Below the pieces are notes generated by a model that saw only the letters and a program-made list of their open reading frames with translations, did no database searches and was not told the DNA's origin. Below are positions 23,157-31,200 of a DNA stretch of 64,000 nt, piece by piece; within the stretch, counting starts at the first letter, position 1, and every line of letters starts with the position of its first letter. Position numbers and translations under genes: made by a program. Origin of the DNA: Solimonas fluminis (GTDB lineage Bacteria > Pseudomonadota > Gammaproteobacteria > Nevskiales > Nevskiaceae); contig NZ_PSNW01000016.1 of assembly GCF_002930645.1 (NCBI RefSeq), positions 43,884 to 107,883 of the forward strand, given 5' to 3'.

Positions 23157-25817
23157 ATGAGGAGAAGCCGCCACAAGGCCTGGGCGCTGGCGCTGCTGGC
23201 CGTTCCGGGCCTGGCGCTGGCACAGGCCGGGGACAACGCCGCATCGGCCGACACGCCGCCGGCGGACGATGCGCTGTTCGAGCTGATCGGGGAGCCGGCG
23301 AGCGCGGAACCGGCGAGCGCGGCGACGGCAGCCGCCGCCGAGTCCCCTGCTGCGGCCCCAGCCGCCGCTCCTGAAGCAGCGCAGGCCGTGGAGCCGCTGG
23401 AGGTCATTCCCCTGCCCGGGAAACCCGCGGAACTGCCGCCAGCGCCGGCGGAGAAGCGCGCGCCGCGCACCATCGAGGAGGTGGTGGTGACGGCACGTCG
23501 CACGGCGGAAAGCCAGCAGGACGTGCCGATCGCGATCTCGGCGATGTCCTCCGACGACCTGCGGCGCGAGGCGATCAACAGCCCCCAGGACCTGCAGGGG
23601 CGCGTGCCCTCGCTGCTGGTGGGCGCGGGCAGCCAGATGCGCAATACCGAGACGCCGACGATCCGCGGCCAGGGCGCACAGTTCGGCGCCAGTCCGGGCG
23701 TGGTGATCTACCTGGGCGAGGTGCCCCTGCCCTCGGACCCGGTGGCGAACTACCAGGGTGGTGCCGGCAAGTTCTTCGACCTGGGCAATGTGCAGGTGCT
23801 GAAGGGCTCGCAGGGCACGCTGTTCGGCCGCAACACGACCGGCGGCGCGCTGCTGCTGGAGCCGCAGAAGCCCCAGGAGGGTTTCTCCGGCCTGCTGCGT
23901 GCCGGAGCGATGTCGCTCTCCGGCGAAGGAGGCCTCAACGGCCAGACCTACGAGGCGGTGCTCAATGCGCCGATCGCCGGCGATACGCTGCTGGCCCGTG
24001 CCGGCGGGCAGATCTACCGGCGCGACGGCTTCACCCACGACGTGGTCACGGGCAAGGACTACGACAGCAAGAACTACTGGACCGCCCGCCTTGGCCTGCT
24101 GTGGCGCGCCTCGGAGCGGGTGGAGAACTACCTGATGGGGTACTGGTCCGACAGCGACGACCATGGCACGGCGACGGTGATCGAGCGCATCAACCGCGAG
24201 GGGCTGAACCGGGCGATTCCCGGCGCGGTGGGGCTGGGCGTGCTGGCGACGATCCTGCCGGGTATCGACCTCACCCAGGTGGCCAACCTGGGTTGCCTGA
24301 CGCTGAACGTGTTCGGCCCCTCGCGCAACTGCGGGCAGGACATCGTGGACGAGCAGGCGGCGCGCGACGTGCGCCACGTGCAGCTCAGCGGCGACCCCAA
24401 CGACGTCCTGCAGACGGGCGCGGTGGTGGACAAGTTCAGCTTCCGGCTCAGCGACGCGCTGACGCTGGTGAACATCGCGAGCTGGTCGAGGCTGGAGCAT
24501 TCCTACCGCTGGGACCTGGACGGTTCGCGTGCGGCACTCAACGAGTTCATCAACCCGCAGGACGTGCTGCAGGCGGACGTGAAGACGGTGACCGAGGAGC
24601 TGCAACTCCAGGGCGAGGCGCTGGACGGCCGGCTGGATTTCGTGGCGGGCGGCTACTACGAGACCACCGATGCGGCCGGCTGGATCGTGGCGAAATCCCT
24701 GATCTTCGTCGACGTGGACCAGCGCTACGAGCAGGAGAAGACGTCCTTCGCGCCCTTCGTGCAGGGCAGCTATGACCTGGGCGGGCTGTCGGATTCGCTT
24801 TCGGGGCTGAGCCTGACGCTGGGCGCGCGGCACACGACGGACGATACGCGGGTGAACGCCTCCATCCGCCAGCTGGCGCTGGGACTGGTGCCGCTGGTCG
24901 ACAAGGACTTCTCGGCGACGGTGCGCAATTCCGAATGGACCTGGACGGTGGGGCTGGACTACAAGCTTGACAACCAGTTGGTCTACGGCAAGATCAGCCG
25001 CGGCTACAAGACCGGCGGTGTCGCGCCGATCGCGGTCAACCCGGATCACTACACCTACGAGCCGGAATACGTCACCAACTACGAACTCGGCCAGAAGGCG
25101 GACTTCGAGCTGGGCGGGGTACCGCTGCGGCTCAACACGGCGATCTACTACACCGACTACACGGGACTGCAGAAGGCGGGCATCGACGCCTACGTGGATC
25201 CGTCCAATCCCAGCCCGGTTCCGCAGCTGGGCCAGGCGATCTTCAACGTGGGCAGCGCCTGGGTGGCGGGCTTCGAGATGGACCTGACGCTACAGGCCTC
25301 GGAGAACCTGACGCTGCTGGGCACCTATGGCTATACCGAGGCGGAGTACGAGGAGTTCCGCTTCGGCTACAACGGCGCGACGCCGCAGCTGGATTGCACG
25401 GGCCAGGAGATCACGCGCGGCAATACGGTGGATTTCGCCTGCATCCCCTTCCAGGACATCCCGAAGCACCAGTTCAGCCTGTCCGGCCGCTACCGTCTGC
25501 CGCTCGACGAATCCCTGGGCGAGATGGAAGCCTCGATGACCTACGCCTACACGGCGCGCAAGTACAGCGGGCAGTCCTCGCCGCCGGAGGCGGAGCCGGG
25601 CGCCTGGCTGCCCTCCGTGGGGCTGCTCAACGCGAGCCTGGGCTGGAGCCGCATCTTCGGTTCCTCGCTCAGCGCGCAGCTCTTCGGCACCAACCTGACC
25701 AACGAGCTGTACCGCATCTCCAACAGCAACCAGTGGAACCTGACCTACTTCCAGAGTTCGATCTGGTCGGAGCCGCGGGTCATCGGCCTGAACCTGAGCT
25801 ATGAGTGGGGGCGCTAG
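23157..25817 (+). CDS. TonB-dependent outer-membrane receptor
   Basis: 886 residues with a signal peptide (1-23, ending L-A-L-A-Q-A), then an Ala/Pro-rich stretch to about residue 100 and a TonB-box-like E-E-V-V-V-T-A (107-113). The plug domain shows I-R-G-Q-G-A-Q-F, L-K-G-S-Q-G-T-L-F-G-R-N-T-T-G-G-A and similar hallmarks. The barrel ends with L-F-G-T-N-L-T-N-E-L-Y, then N-L-S-Y-E-W-G-R. The long low-complexity linker before the TonB box is unusual. It starts a five-gene plus-strand run with spacings of 2, -4, 4 and 3 bases, so it is strongly linked to the membrane proteins that follow. The substrate is probably hydrophobic rather than a siderophore, by context only. Confidence 0.92.
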   Translation: MRRSRHKAWALALLAVPGLALAQAGDNAASADTPPADDALFELIGEPASAEPASAATAAAAESPAAAPAAAPEAAQAVEPLEVIPLPGKPAELPPAPAEKRAPRTIEEVVVTARRTAESQQDVPIAISAMSSDDLRREAINSPQDLQGRVPSLLVGAGSQMRNTETPTIRGQGAQFGASPGVVIYLGEVPLPSDPVANYQGGAGKFFDLGNVQVLKGSQGTLFGRNTTGGALLLEPQKPQEGFSGLLRAGAMSLSGEGGLNGQTYEAVLNAPIAGDTLLARAGGQIYRRDGFTHDVVTGKDYDSKNYWTARLGLLWRASERVENYLMGYWSDSDDHGTATVIERINREGLNRAIPGAVGLGVLATILPGIDLTQVANLGCLTLNVFGPSRNCGQDIVDEQAARDVRHVQLSGDPNDVLQTGAVVDKFSFRLSDALTLVNIASWSRLEHSYRWDLDGSRAALNEFINPQDVLQADVKTVTEELQLQGEALDGRLDFVAGGYYETTDAAGWIVAKSLIFVDVDQRYEQEKTSFAPFVQGSYDLGGLSDSLSGLSLTLGARHTTDDTRVNASIRQLALGLVPLVDKDFSATVRNSEWTWTVGLDYKLDNQLVYGKISRGYKTGGVAPIAVNPDHYTYEPEYVTNYELGQKADFELGGVPLRLNTAIYYTDYTGLQKAGIDAYVDPSNPSPVPQLGQAIFNVGSAWVAGFEMDLTLQASENLTLLGTYGYTEAEYEEFRFGYNGATPQLDCTGQEITRGNTVDFACIPFQDIPKHQFSLSGRYRLPLDESLGEMEASMTYAYTARKYSGQSSPPEAEPGAWLPSVGLLNASLGWSRIFGSSLSAQLFGTNLTNELYRISNSNQWNLTYFQSSIWSEPRVIGLNLSYEWGR

Positions 25818-25819
25818 GC

Positions 25820-26530
25820 ATGCGCAAGATCGACGGTGAAATCATCCTGTTCTGGACCCTGCCCTTCCTGGCCCTGAGCTGGCTGCTGGTGTTCCTGTTC
25901 TTTCCGGGCTTCTCGCCGCCGATGTCGCCGACGATGTCGGCCGAGGAGGTGGCGGCGTTCTACCGCGATCCGCAGAACCTTCCGCGCATCCGCTACAGCC
26001 TGATCGTGTTCAACTGGTTCGGCATCGGCATCGTGGCCTTCCTGACGCTGATCATGATGCAGATGCGCCGCATGGCGCACCGCACGCCGGTCCTGGCCTA
26101 CTGCTACCTGGGCTGTTCCACCGGTGGCCCGGTGCTGTTCTTCATCGCGGACCTGTTCTGGCTGCTGGCAGCCTTCCGGCCAGAGCGCGATCCGCAGCTG
26201 ACGCTGCTGTTCAACGACCTGGCCTGGATTTCCTTCACGGGGCAGGTGGGCTTCATGGTGGGACAGTGCGTGTTCCTGGCGCTGGCGATCTTCCTGGACC
26301 GCCAGCACAAGCCGGTCTTCCCGGCCTGGGTGGCGCACTTCAACCTGGCGGTGGCGCTGGCGATCGCCCCGGCGGCGTTCGTGGCGACCGCGCTGGAGGG
26401 CCCGCTGGCCTGGAACGGGCTGCTGTCGTTCTGGGTGCGCAACGGCGCCATCGGCCTGTGGCTGGTGGTGATGACCGGGGTGATGGGCCGGACGCTGTAC
26501 CGGCAACGCGGCGAGGAGGCAGCGGCATGA
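25820..26530 (+). CDS. Multi-pass membrane protein, unrecognised family (paralogue 1)
   Basis: 236 residues from the ATG at 25820, two bases after the receptor stop. About six hydrophobic segments are visible, beginning with I-L-F-W-T-L-P-F-L-A-L-S-W-L-L. Conserved landmarks shared with the next protein are R-P-E-R-D-P in a loop, G-x-x-G-F/V-x-V-G-Q/T, A-I-F/L-L-D-R, and E-G-P-L-A-W-N-G near the last two helices. I do not recognise a named family. Tight coupling to COX3/COX4-like genes suggests that this pair forms part of one membrane complex. Confidence 0.8.
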   Translation: MRKIDGEIILFWTLPFLALSWLLVFLFFPGFSPPMSPTMSAEEVAAFYRDPQNLPRIRYSLIVFNWFGIGIVAFLTLIMMQMRRMAHRTPVLAYCYLGCSTGGPVLFFIADLFWLLAAFRPERDPQLTLLFNDLAWISFTGQVGFMVGQCVFLALAIFLDRQHKPVFPAWVAHFNLAVALAIAPAAFVATALEGPLAWNGLLSFWVRNGAIGLWLVVMTGVMGRTLYRQRGEEAAA

Positions 26531-27330
26531 GCGCCGTACCGACCGCCCCGCCGCCGCGGCCGGCGGGGCGCTGGGCGCGCCTGGGCTGGCACTGGCGGCA
26601 CGATCCCAAGATCGAGCTGTGGATCATGTGGTGGGCGATGTTCTGCTTCTACCAGCTCTTCGGCGTCGTGTTCGCGCTGATGACGCGGGTGATGCCGCCG
26701 CCCAAGCCCTGGTGGGGCCAGGCCCGCATCGTGCAGTGGTTCAGCGACAACCACGACGGCCTGCTCTGGGGCTTCGGCATCTGCTTCCTGATCTCCGGGC
26801 TGGTGGCGTCCTGCAATGCGCTGATCGGCTACTCGATGCGGCGCATGTCGGTGAGCCGCGCCTTTCCCTACGCCTACATCGCGATCTATTCGCTCAGCAC
26901 GCTGCCGGGCATGCTGCTGGCCGCGATCCTGCTGACGGTGGGAGCGATGCGCCCGGATCGCGATCCGGCGATCCTGAGCTGGATCTACGATGCGGCGTTC
27001 ATGACCTTCGTCGGCACCATGGGGGTGTTCCTGGTGGGAACGGCGATCTGGATGCTGGCGATCCTGCTGGACCGGAACCGCGTGTTCCCGCTGTGGTTCG
27101 GCTACCTGAACATCTGCAACCTGCTGACCGAGGTGGTGGTGGCACCGGTATGGATCTTCCAGGAGGGGCCCTTCGCCTGGAACGGGGTGATCACCTTCTG
27201 GGTGGATACGCTGGTGTTCGTGGTCTACACGGCGGCATTCATCACGCTGCTGCGCCGACTGGTGCTGCGGGAGGATTTCGGCGAGGGGGTGTTGCCGGAC
27301 CTGGCGGCGCCTTCGGCGGGGAGGGCTTAG
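26527..27330 (+). CDS. Multi-pass membrane protein, unrecognised family (paralogue 2)
   Basis: 267 residues; the ATG overlaps the previous stop by four bases. It has about six transmembrane segments, starting W-I-M-W-W-A-M-F-C-F-Y-Q-L-F-G. It aligns with paralogue 1 through R-P-D-R-D-P, F-V-G-T-M-G-V-F-L-V-G-T-A, A-I-L-L-D-R-N and E-G-P-F-A-W-N-G-V-I-T-F-W. It carries an extra Pro/Arg-rich N-terminal cytoplasmic tail. No haem- or copper-ligand His cluster like that of oxidase subunit I is visible, so it is not a disguised subunit I. Confidence 0.8.
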   Translation: MSAVPTAPPPRPAGRWARLGWHWRHDPKIELWIMWWAMFCFYQLFGVVFALMTRVMPPPKPWWGQARIVQWFSDNHDGLLWGFGICFLISGLVASCNALIGYSMRRMSVSRAFPYAYIAIYSLSTLPGMLLAAILLTVGAMRPDRDPAILSWIYDAAFMTFVGTMGVFLVGTAIWMLAILLDRNRVFPLWFGYLNICNLLTEVVVAPVWIFQEGPFAWNGVITFWVDTLVFVVYTAAFITLLRRLVLREDFGEGVLPDLAAPSAGRA

Positions 27331-27334
27331 CGTC

Positions 27335-27940
27335 ATGGGTGCTTCGAGCCTCCCCCTCTCCCCCCACCGCTCTCCCAGCAGGGGAGAGGGGTGCCATGGG
27401 CTGCCCGGCCAGGCGGACATCTGGTACCTCGTGGGTTTCGAGGCGCTGGTGTTCAGCAGCTACTTCGTGGTCTACCTGCTGTACCGGAGCTGGAATCCGG
27501 ACTTGTTCCTGCAATCGCAGCAGCAGTTGAACCAGAACCTCGGGGTGCTCAATACCGTGATCCTGCTGATCAGTTCCTGGCTGGTGGCCAGGGGCGTGCA
27601 GGCGGCGCGCGAGGGGCGCCACGAGGCGGCCGGCAAGCAGGTGTGGATGGCGATGGGCCTCGGGCTGCTGTTCGTGGGGTCCAAGCTGCTGGAATGGTCA
27701 CTGAAGATCCAGGCGGGGTTCGAGTTCTCCACCAACCGCTTCTTCTCGTTCTACTACTTCCTCACCGGCATCCACGTGGTCCACGTGCTGTTCGGCTTCG
27801 TCTTCCTCGGCGTGGTGCTGTACCAGCTGGGCGGTCCGCGGCGGCGTTCGCAGCCGGTGATCGAGGCCGGTGCGATCTTCTGGCACATGGTGGATTTCCT
27901 CTGGGTGATGATCTTTGCCCTGCTGTACCTGATGAGGTGA
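27335..27940 (+). CDS. Cytochrome c oxidase subunit III-like protein (NorE-type)
   Basis: 201 residues with five membrane spans. Family features include G-Q-A-D-I-W, N-T-V-I-L-L-I-S-S-W-L-V-A, F-S-F-Y-Y-F-L-T-G-I-H-V-V-H-V-L-F-G and F-W-H-M-V-D-F-L-W-V-M-I-F. These are the usual NorE/short COX3 landmarks, with the helix-3-like Glu replaced by a K-L-L-E-W context. The N-terminus is odd: residues about 3-22 are encoded by a CT-rich palindromic repeat (27351-27395) of the family seen between genes elsewhere. Subunit I is absent from the window. The gene starts four bases after paralogue 2. Confidence 0.85.
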   Translation: MGASSLPLSPHRSPSRGEGCHGLPGQADIWYLVGFEALVFSSYFVVYLLYRSWNPDLFLQSQQQLNQNLGVLNTVILLISSWLVARGVQAAREGRHEAAGKQVWMAMGLGLLFVGSKLLEWSLKIQAGFEFSTNRFFSFYYFLTGIHVVHVLFGFVFLGVVLYQLGGPRRRSQPVIEAGAIFWHMVDFLWVMIFALLYLMR

Positions 27941-27943
27941 AGC

Positions 27944-28237
27944 ATGAGCCATGAAACCGACAGGCGGCTGGCGCTGGTCTTTGCCCTGCTGACCGGGGTG
28001 ACGCTGCTGTCCTGGTGGCTGGGCGCCGGCGATGATCGTCAGGCGTTTTCGCCGGATGCCGCGCTGAGCCTAGCGGTGATCCTGATGGCGGCGATCAAGC
28101 TGCGGATGATCGTCTGGGAGTTCATGGAGCTGCGGCATGCGCCGCTGCGGGTGCGGCGGGGGGCCGATGGTTTCCTGTGGGGGATCGTGGGGGTGATGCT
28201 GCTGGTATATGCCTTCGGCTCGCGGATGCAGGTGTAG
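27944..28237 (+). CDS. Cytochrome oxidase subunit IV-like protein (NorF/COX4_pro type)
   Basis: 97 residues with three hydrophobic segments. The COX4_pro/NorF hallmark is L-A-V-I-L-M-A-A-I-K-L-R-M-I-V-W-E-F-M-E-L-R-H-A-P in the middle. A GAGGTGAAGC ribosome site overlaps the previous stop. It closes the five-gene run. In denitrifiers norE and norF are accessory to NO reductase, but no norCB or other catalytic subunit is present here, so the partner enzyme is either elsewhere or is the paralogous membrane pair. Confidence 0.85.
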   Translation: MSHETDRRLALVFALLTGVTLLSWWLGAGDDRQAFSPDAALSLAVILMAAIKLRMIVWEFMELRHAPLRVRRGADGFLWGIVGVMLLVYAFGSRMQV

Positions 28238-28270
28238 GCTGCCGCCCTGACCGCAACGCCGCGACCTCCC

Positions 28271-28304
28271 CCCAGCCCCTCTGCTGGAGGGATGGGGGCT
28301 TTCT
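28271..28304 (+). terminator. Possible terminator after the COX4-like gene
   Basis: An AGCCCC arm and a GGGGCT arm flank an imperfect inner stem (CTCTGCTGGAGGG) and are followed by TTCT. It lies between the plus-strand COX4-like gene and the convergent IclR gene. The sequence also resembles the CT-rich palindromic repeat family, so a terminator role is only possible. Confidence 0.35.
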
Positions 28305-28310
28305 GCCGGA

Positions 28311-29129
28311 TCAGGCGGAGCCGAGCTGGCGGGAAACCTGGGCGGCGCTTTCGCGCAGTTCGCGCCCGATGCGGGCCAGGGCCTGGCCGCGCAACTGCTC
28401 GCTGATGCCGACGACGACCAGGCAATGGGTCACCTGCCGGCTGATGCCGAAGACCGGGGCGGCGACCACGGTGACGCCGGCCATGTAGTTGCCCTGGTCG
28501 ATGGCGTAGCCATTGGCCTTGGTCTCCGCCACCTGGCGCTCCCACTCGGCCAGGGTCGGTGCGTTGTCCCAGCGCAGGCCCTTGAAGCGGCGGTGCAGTT
28601 CGTCGCGGTCGTGCTCGCCGAAGGCGGCGATGCAGCGGCCGGTGGCGCTGATGGTGGCGGGAAAGCGGCTGCCGATCTGGGCATGCAGCTGGATCATGGT
28701 CTCGGACCGCGCCATGGCGACGACGATCATGTGCTCGATACCGACGACGTGCACGCCCATGGCGGTGACGCCGTGCTCGCGGGCGATGCGGTCCAGGGCC
28801 GGCTGGGCGACGTCGGCGAAGCGGTTCTGCCCCAGCCACTGGCGCGCCAGCATCAGGACGCCGGCGTTGAGGGAGTACAGCTTGGTGGCCGGGTCCACCG
28901 CGACCAGTTCCTCGGCCACCAGCGTGCGCAGGATATGCAGGCAGGTGCTGGGGATGATGTTCAGCGCCCGGGCGATGGCCTGCACGCCCTGCGGCTCGTC
29001 CGAGCGCCCGAGCAGGCGCAGGATGGCCGCCGCCCGCGATACCGCGGGCACCGTGCTCTGTTCGAGAGCCGCGTCGAGCGCGGCGGCGTGGGGGTTCTTG
29101 GCCCCCGGGGTCTTGATCCTGGCCGCCAT
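28311..29129 (-). CDS. IclR-family transcriptional regulator
   Basis: 272 residues. The N-terminal winged helix runs from A-V-S-R-A-A-A-I-L-R-L-L to I-I-P-S-T-C-L-H-I-L-R-T-L-V with the usual wing L-Y-S-L-N-A-G. The C-terminal IclR effector domain shows F-P-A-T-I-S-A-T-G-R-C-I-A-A-F, G-Y-A-I-D-Q-G-N-Y and V-A-A-P-V-F-G-I. It is divergent from the nine-gene catabolic run that begins at 29434, with 304 bases between, and is the obvious local regulator of that run. Confidence 0.93.
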   Translation of the reverse strand: MAARIKTPGAKNPHAAALDAALEQSTVPAVSRAAAILRLLGRSDEPQGVQAIARALNIIPSTCLHILRTLVAEELVAVDPATKLYSLNAGVLMLARQWLGQNRFADVAQPALDRIAREHGVTAMGVHVVGIEHMIVVAMARSETMIQLHAQIGSRFPATISATGRCIAAFGEHDRDELHRRFKGLRWDNAPTLAEWERQVAETKANGYAIDQGNYMAGVTVVAAPVFGISRQVTHCLVVVGISEQLRGQALARIGRELRESAAQVSRQLGSA

Positions 29130-29312
29130 GAAGTCTTGGCTTCTTGCCGATGGTTTGTTCCCGGCAATGATACGGCCAAATGCCGGGCGGACACAGGCGC
29201 CCCGCCCCGTGCTTGCCCGCGCCGCGTGCCCGCTCCATCCCCGTGTTGCGCAAGGAATTTCGGGGCGATGCGCGGCACTGCGCGCCCAGACAGGAGTCCA
29301 TGCTCGTTAGTG

Positions 29313-29330
29313 TACATCGCTGTTGACTAT
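29313..29330 (+). promoter_or_regulatory. Shared operator-like motif, site 1
   Basis: TACATCGCTGTTGACTAT matches TACAACGATGTTGTCTAT at 55847-55864 at 15 of 18 positions. It overlaps the predicted -35 box of the catabolic run, where a repressor would block transcription. Related sites lie before the thiolase and mmsA genes. Confidence 0.5.
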
Positions 29331-29352
29331 TAACTTCGCCGCGCGGTAATGT
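29323..29352 (+). promoter_or_regulatory. Predicted sigma-70 promoter of the catabolic run
   Basis: TTGACT (-35, 29323-29328) and TAATGT (-10, 29347-29352) with an 18-base spacer, 82 bases before the first start codon. The match is good for a GC-rich genome, and the -35 box lies inside the operator-like motif. Confidence 0.5.
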
Positions 29353-29433
29353 GGCCGGAACCTTCGGGGGTGGACTTTTGATCCTGTCGGAAGCCCGCCA
29401 TACCACTCCAACGAACCCGGCCGCGAGCGAGTC

Positions 29434-30279
29434 ATGAACCAAAACCTTCTGCAGTTCGAGGGCCGCATCGTCGTGGTGTCCGGCGCCGCGGGCGGAGGGA
29501 TCGGGACGACGCTCACCCGCATGCTGGCGGAGGCCGGCGCCACGGTGGTGGCCGTGAGCCGCTCGGCGGACAACATCGCGAAGCACCTGGCGCCCCTGGC
29601 GGCGCGCGGGCTCAAGGTGGTGCCGGTGCAGGCCGACGCCTCCACCGACGAGGGCATCGCCGCCACCATGGAGAAGCTGCGGGCCACGCCCGGCACGCTC
29701 TACGGCCTGGTCAACGTGGCCGGCAGCGCCCCGCCCGCCACCTGGATGCGCGCCACCCGCGTGAGCCGCACCGACTGGCGCGCGCTGTTCACGCAGAACC
29801 TGGAGACCATGTTCTTCATGAGCCAGGCGGTGGCGGCCGAATTGCGCGAGAAGAAGCTGCCGGGCTCGATCGTCTCGATCTCGTCGATCAGCGGCCTGAA
29901 CACGGCGCCCTACCACATCGCCTACGGCACGGCGAAGGCGGCCCTGGCCGCGGCGACCCGCACGCTGGCGGTGGAACTGGCGCTGGACAACATCCGCGTC
30001 AATGCGGTGGCTCCGGGTCCGACCGAGACGCCGGCCTCCGGCACCTTCATCGACAAGGACGAGGAGCGCGACCGCCGCGCCATCGCCATGGGCCGCCGCG
30101 GCCGTCCCGAGGAGCAGGCCGGCGCGATCCTGTTCCTGCTGTCGGAGCTGTCCGGCTACGTGACCGGCCAGACGCTGCTGGTGGACGGCGGCCTGAACCT
30201 GAAATGGACCCACCTGGGCGCCGACAACACCTCGCTGTTCCTCAAGAACGAGGAATTCCGCGCGGCGATCCAGCGCTGA
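29434..30279 (+). CDS. Short-chain dehydrogenase/reductase
   Basis: 281 residues. The cofactor motif is G-A-A-G-G-G-I-G-T (glycine-rich, near residue 18), followed by N-V-A-G, the catalytic S-I-S-S-I-S-G segment and Y-G-T-A-K. The C-terminal G-Q-T-L-L-V-D-G-G-L is typical of FabG-like classical SDRs. It is the first gene of the nine-gene run and 58 bases before the dioxygenase gene. It probably interconverts an alcohol and ketone of the pathway substrate. Confidence 0.88.
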   Translation: MNQNLLQFEGRIVVVSGAAGGGIGTTLTRMLAEAGATVVAVSRSADNIAKHLAPLAARGLKVVPVQADASTDEGIAATMEKLRATPGTLYGLVNVAGSAPPATWMRATRVSRTDWRALFTQNLETMFFMSQAVAAELREKKLPGSIVSISSISGLNTAPYHIAYGTAKAALAAATRTLAVELALDNIRVNAVAPGPTETPASGTFIDKDEERDRRAIAMGRRGRPEEQAGAILFLLSELSGYVTGQTLLVDGGLNLKWTHLGADNTSLFLKNEEFRAAIQR

Positions 30280-30337
30280 GCCGGCGTCCGATCCCCCGAA
30301 TATCTGCCGCAAACAAGGATTCAAGAGGAGAGCTGCA

Positions 30338-31153
30338 ATGGCATTCGAAACCCGGGACCTGACGCCCCGCATCGCGACGGAGATCCGCGCCAGCAAGCAG
30401 GAGCTGCTGAGCGGCGAGTACGCCTCGAAGATCCGGGAGCTGCTGGAACAGCGCGGCGTGCTGGTGTTCCCGAAGATCGACTTCAACGACGACGAGCAGG
30501 TGGCCTTCACCAAGACCCTCGGCACCTTCGCGCCCGAGCACGACGGCGAGATCATCTACAAGGTCACGCTGGACACCAAGGTGAACGCCAAGGCCGACTA
30601 CCTCAAGGGCTCCTGGTACTGGCATATCGACGGAACCATGAACCAGGTGCCGGTGCTGGCCTCGATCCTCTGCGCCAAGGTGCTGACCGAGGTCGGCGGC
30701 GAAACCGAGTTCTGCAACACCTATGCGGCCTACGACGACCTGTCCGACGCGGACAAGGCGGAGTTCGAGAAGCTGCGCGTGATGCACTCGGCCTGGAACA
30801 CGCTGTTCTACTACGACCCCGAGCCGGATCCGCGCCTGCTGCGCGGCATGATGCAGATCGGCGACCAGGAATTGCCGCTGGTGTGGAAGCACCGTTCCGG
30901 CCGCAAATCGCTGGTGATCGGCGCCACCGCGCGCCACGTGGTGGACATGGAGTACAAGAAGAGCGCCGAGCTGCTGGTGCGCCTGCGCGACTGGGCCACG
31001 CAGCCGCAGTTCTTCTACCGCCACAAATGGACCGTGGGGGACATGGTGATGTGGGACAACACCGGCACCATGCACCGCGCGACGCCCTATGACCCCAATG
31101 CCGGGCGCCGGCTGCACCGCACCAAGCTGCAGGGCGAAGAAGCGTTCGCCTGA
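30338..31153 (+). CDS. TauD/TfdA-family Fe(II)/2-oxoglutarate dioxygenase
   Basis: 271 residues. The iron facial triad is visible as His96-x-Asp98 (W-H-I-D-G-T) and distal His246 (G-T-M-H-R-A), with Arg257 or Arg261 (R-R-L-H-R-T) available to bind 2-oxoglutarate. A good AAGAGGAGAG ribosome site precedes the ATG. Members hydroxylate unactivated carbons, often next to a carboxylate or heteroatom. In this run it stands beside a ThDP lyase-type enzyme and an aldehyde dehydrogenase, a set that could carry out alpha-hydroxylation followed by C-C cleavage, which is inference. Confidence 0.9.
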   Translation: MAFETRDLTPRIATEIRASKQELLSGEYASKIRELLEQRGVLVFPKIDFNDDEQVAFTKTLGTFAPEHDGEIIYKVTLDTKVNAKADYLKGSWYWHIDGTMNQVPVLASILCAKVLTEVGGETEFCNTYAAYDDLSDADKAEFEKLRVMHSAWNTLFYYDPEPDPRLLRGMMQIGDQELPLVWKHRSGRKSLVIGATARHVVDMEYKKSAELLVRLRDWATQPQFFYRHKWTVGDMVMWDNTGTMHRATPYDPNAGRRLHRTKLQGEEAFA

Positions 31154-31200
31154 CAACCGGCGCAGACCGGTCGCGTCCACGGGATTCGGAGGAGAGGCGG

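Larger units (their letters stand above)
29130..29433. other. Divergent regulatory gap before the catabolic run
   Basis: No gene is seen in these 304 bases. They include the shared operator-like motif at 29313-29330 and a good sigma-70-type promoter at 29323-29352 pointing toward the SDR gene. IclR binding sites are expected here but no clear IclR palindrome could be picked out by eye. Confidence 0.5.

Noticed and set aside
26527..27330. Membrane paralogue 2 as a disguised oxidase subunit I
   Set aside because: It is half the needed length and lacks the conserved His ligands for haem and copper.
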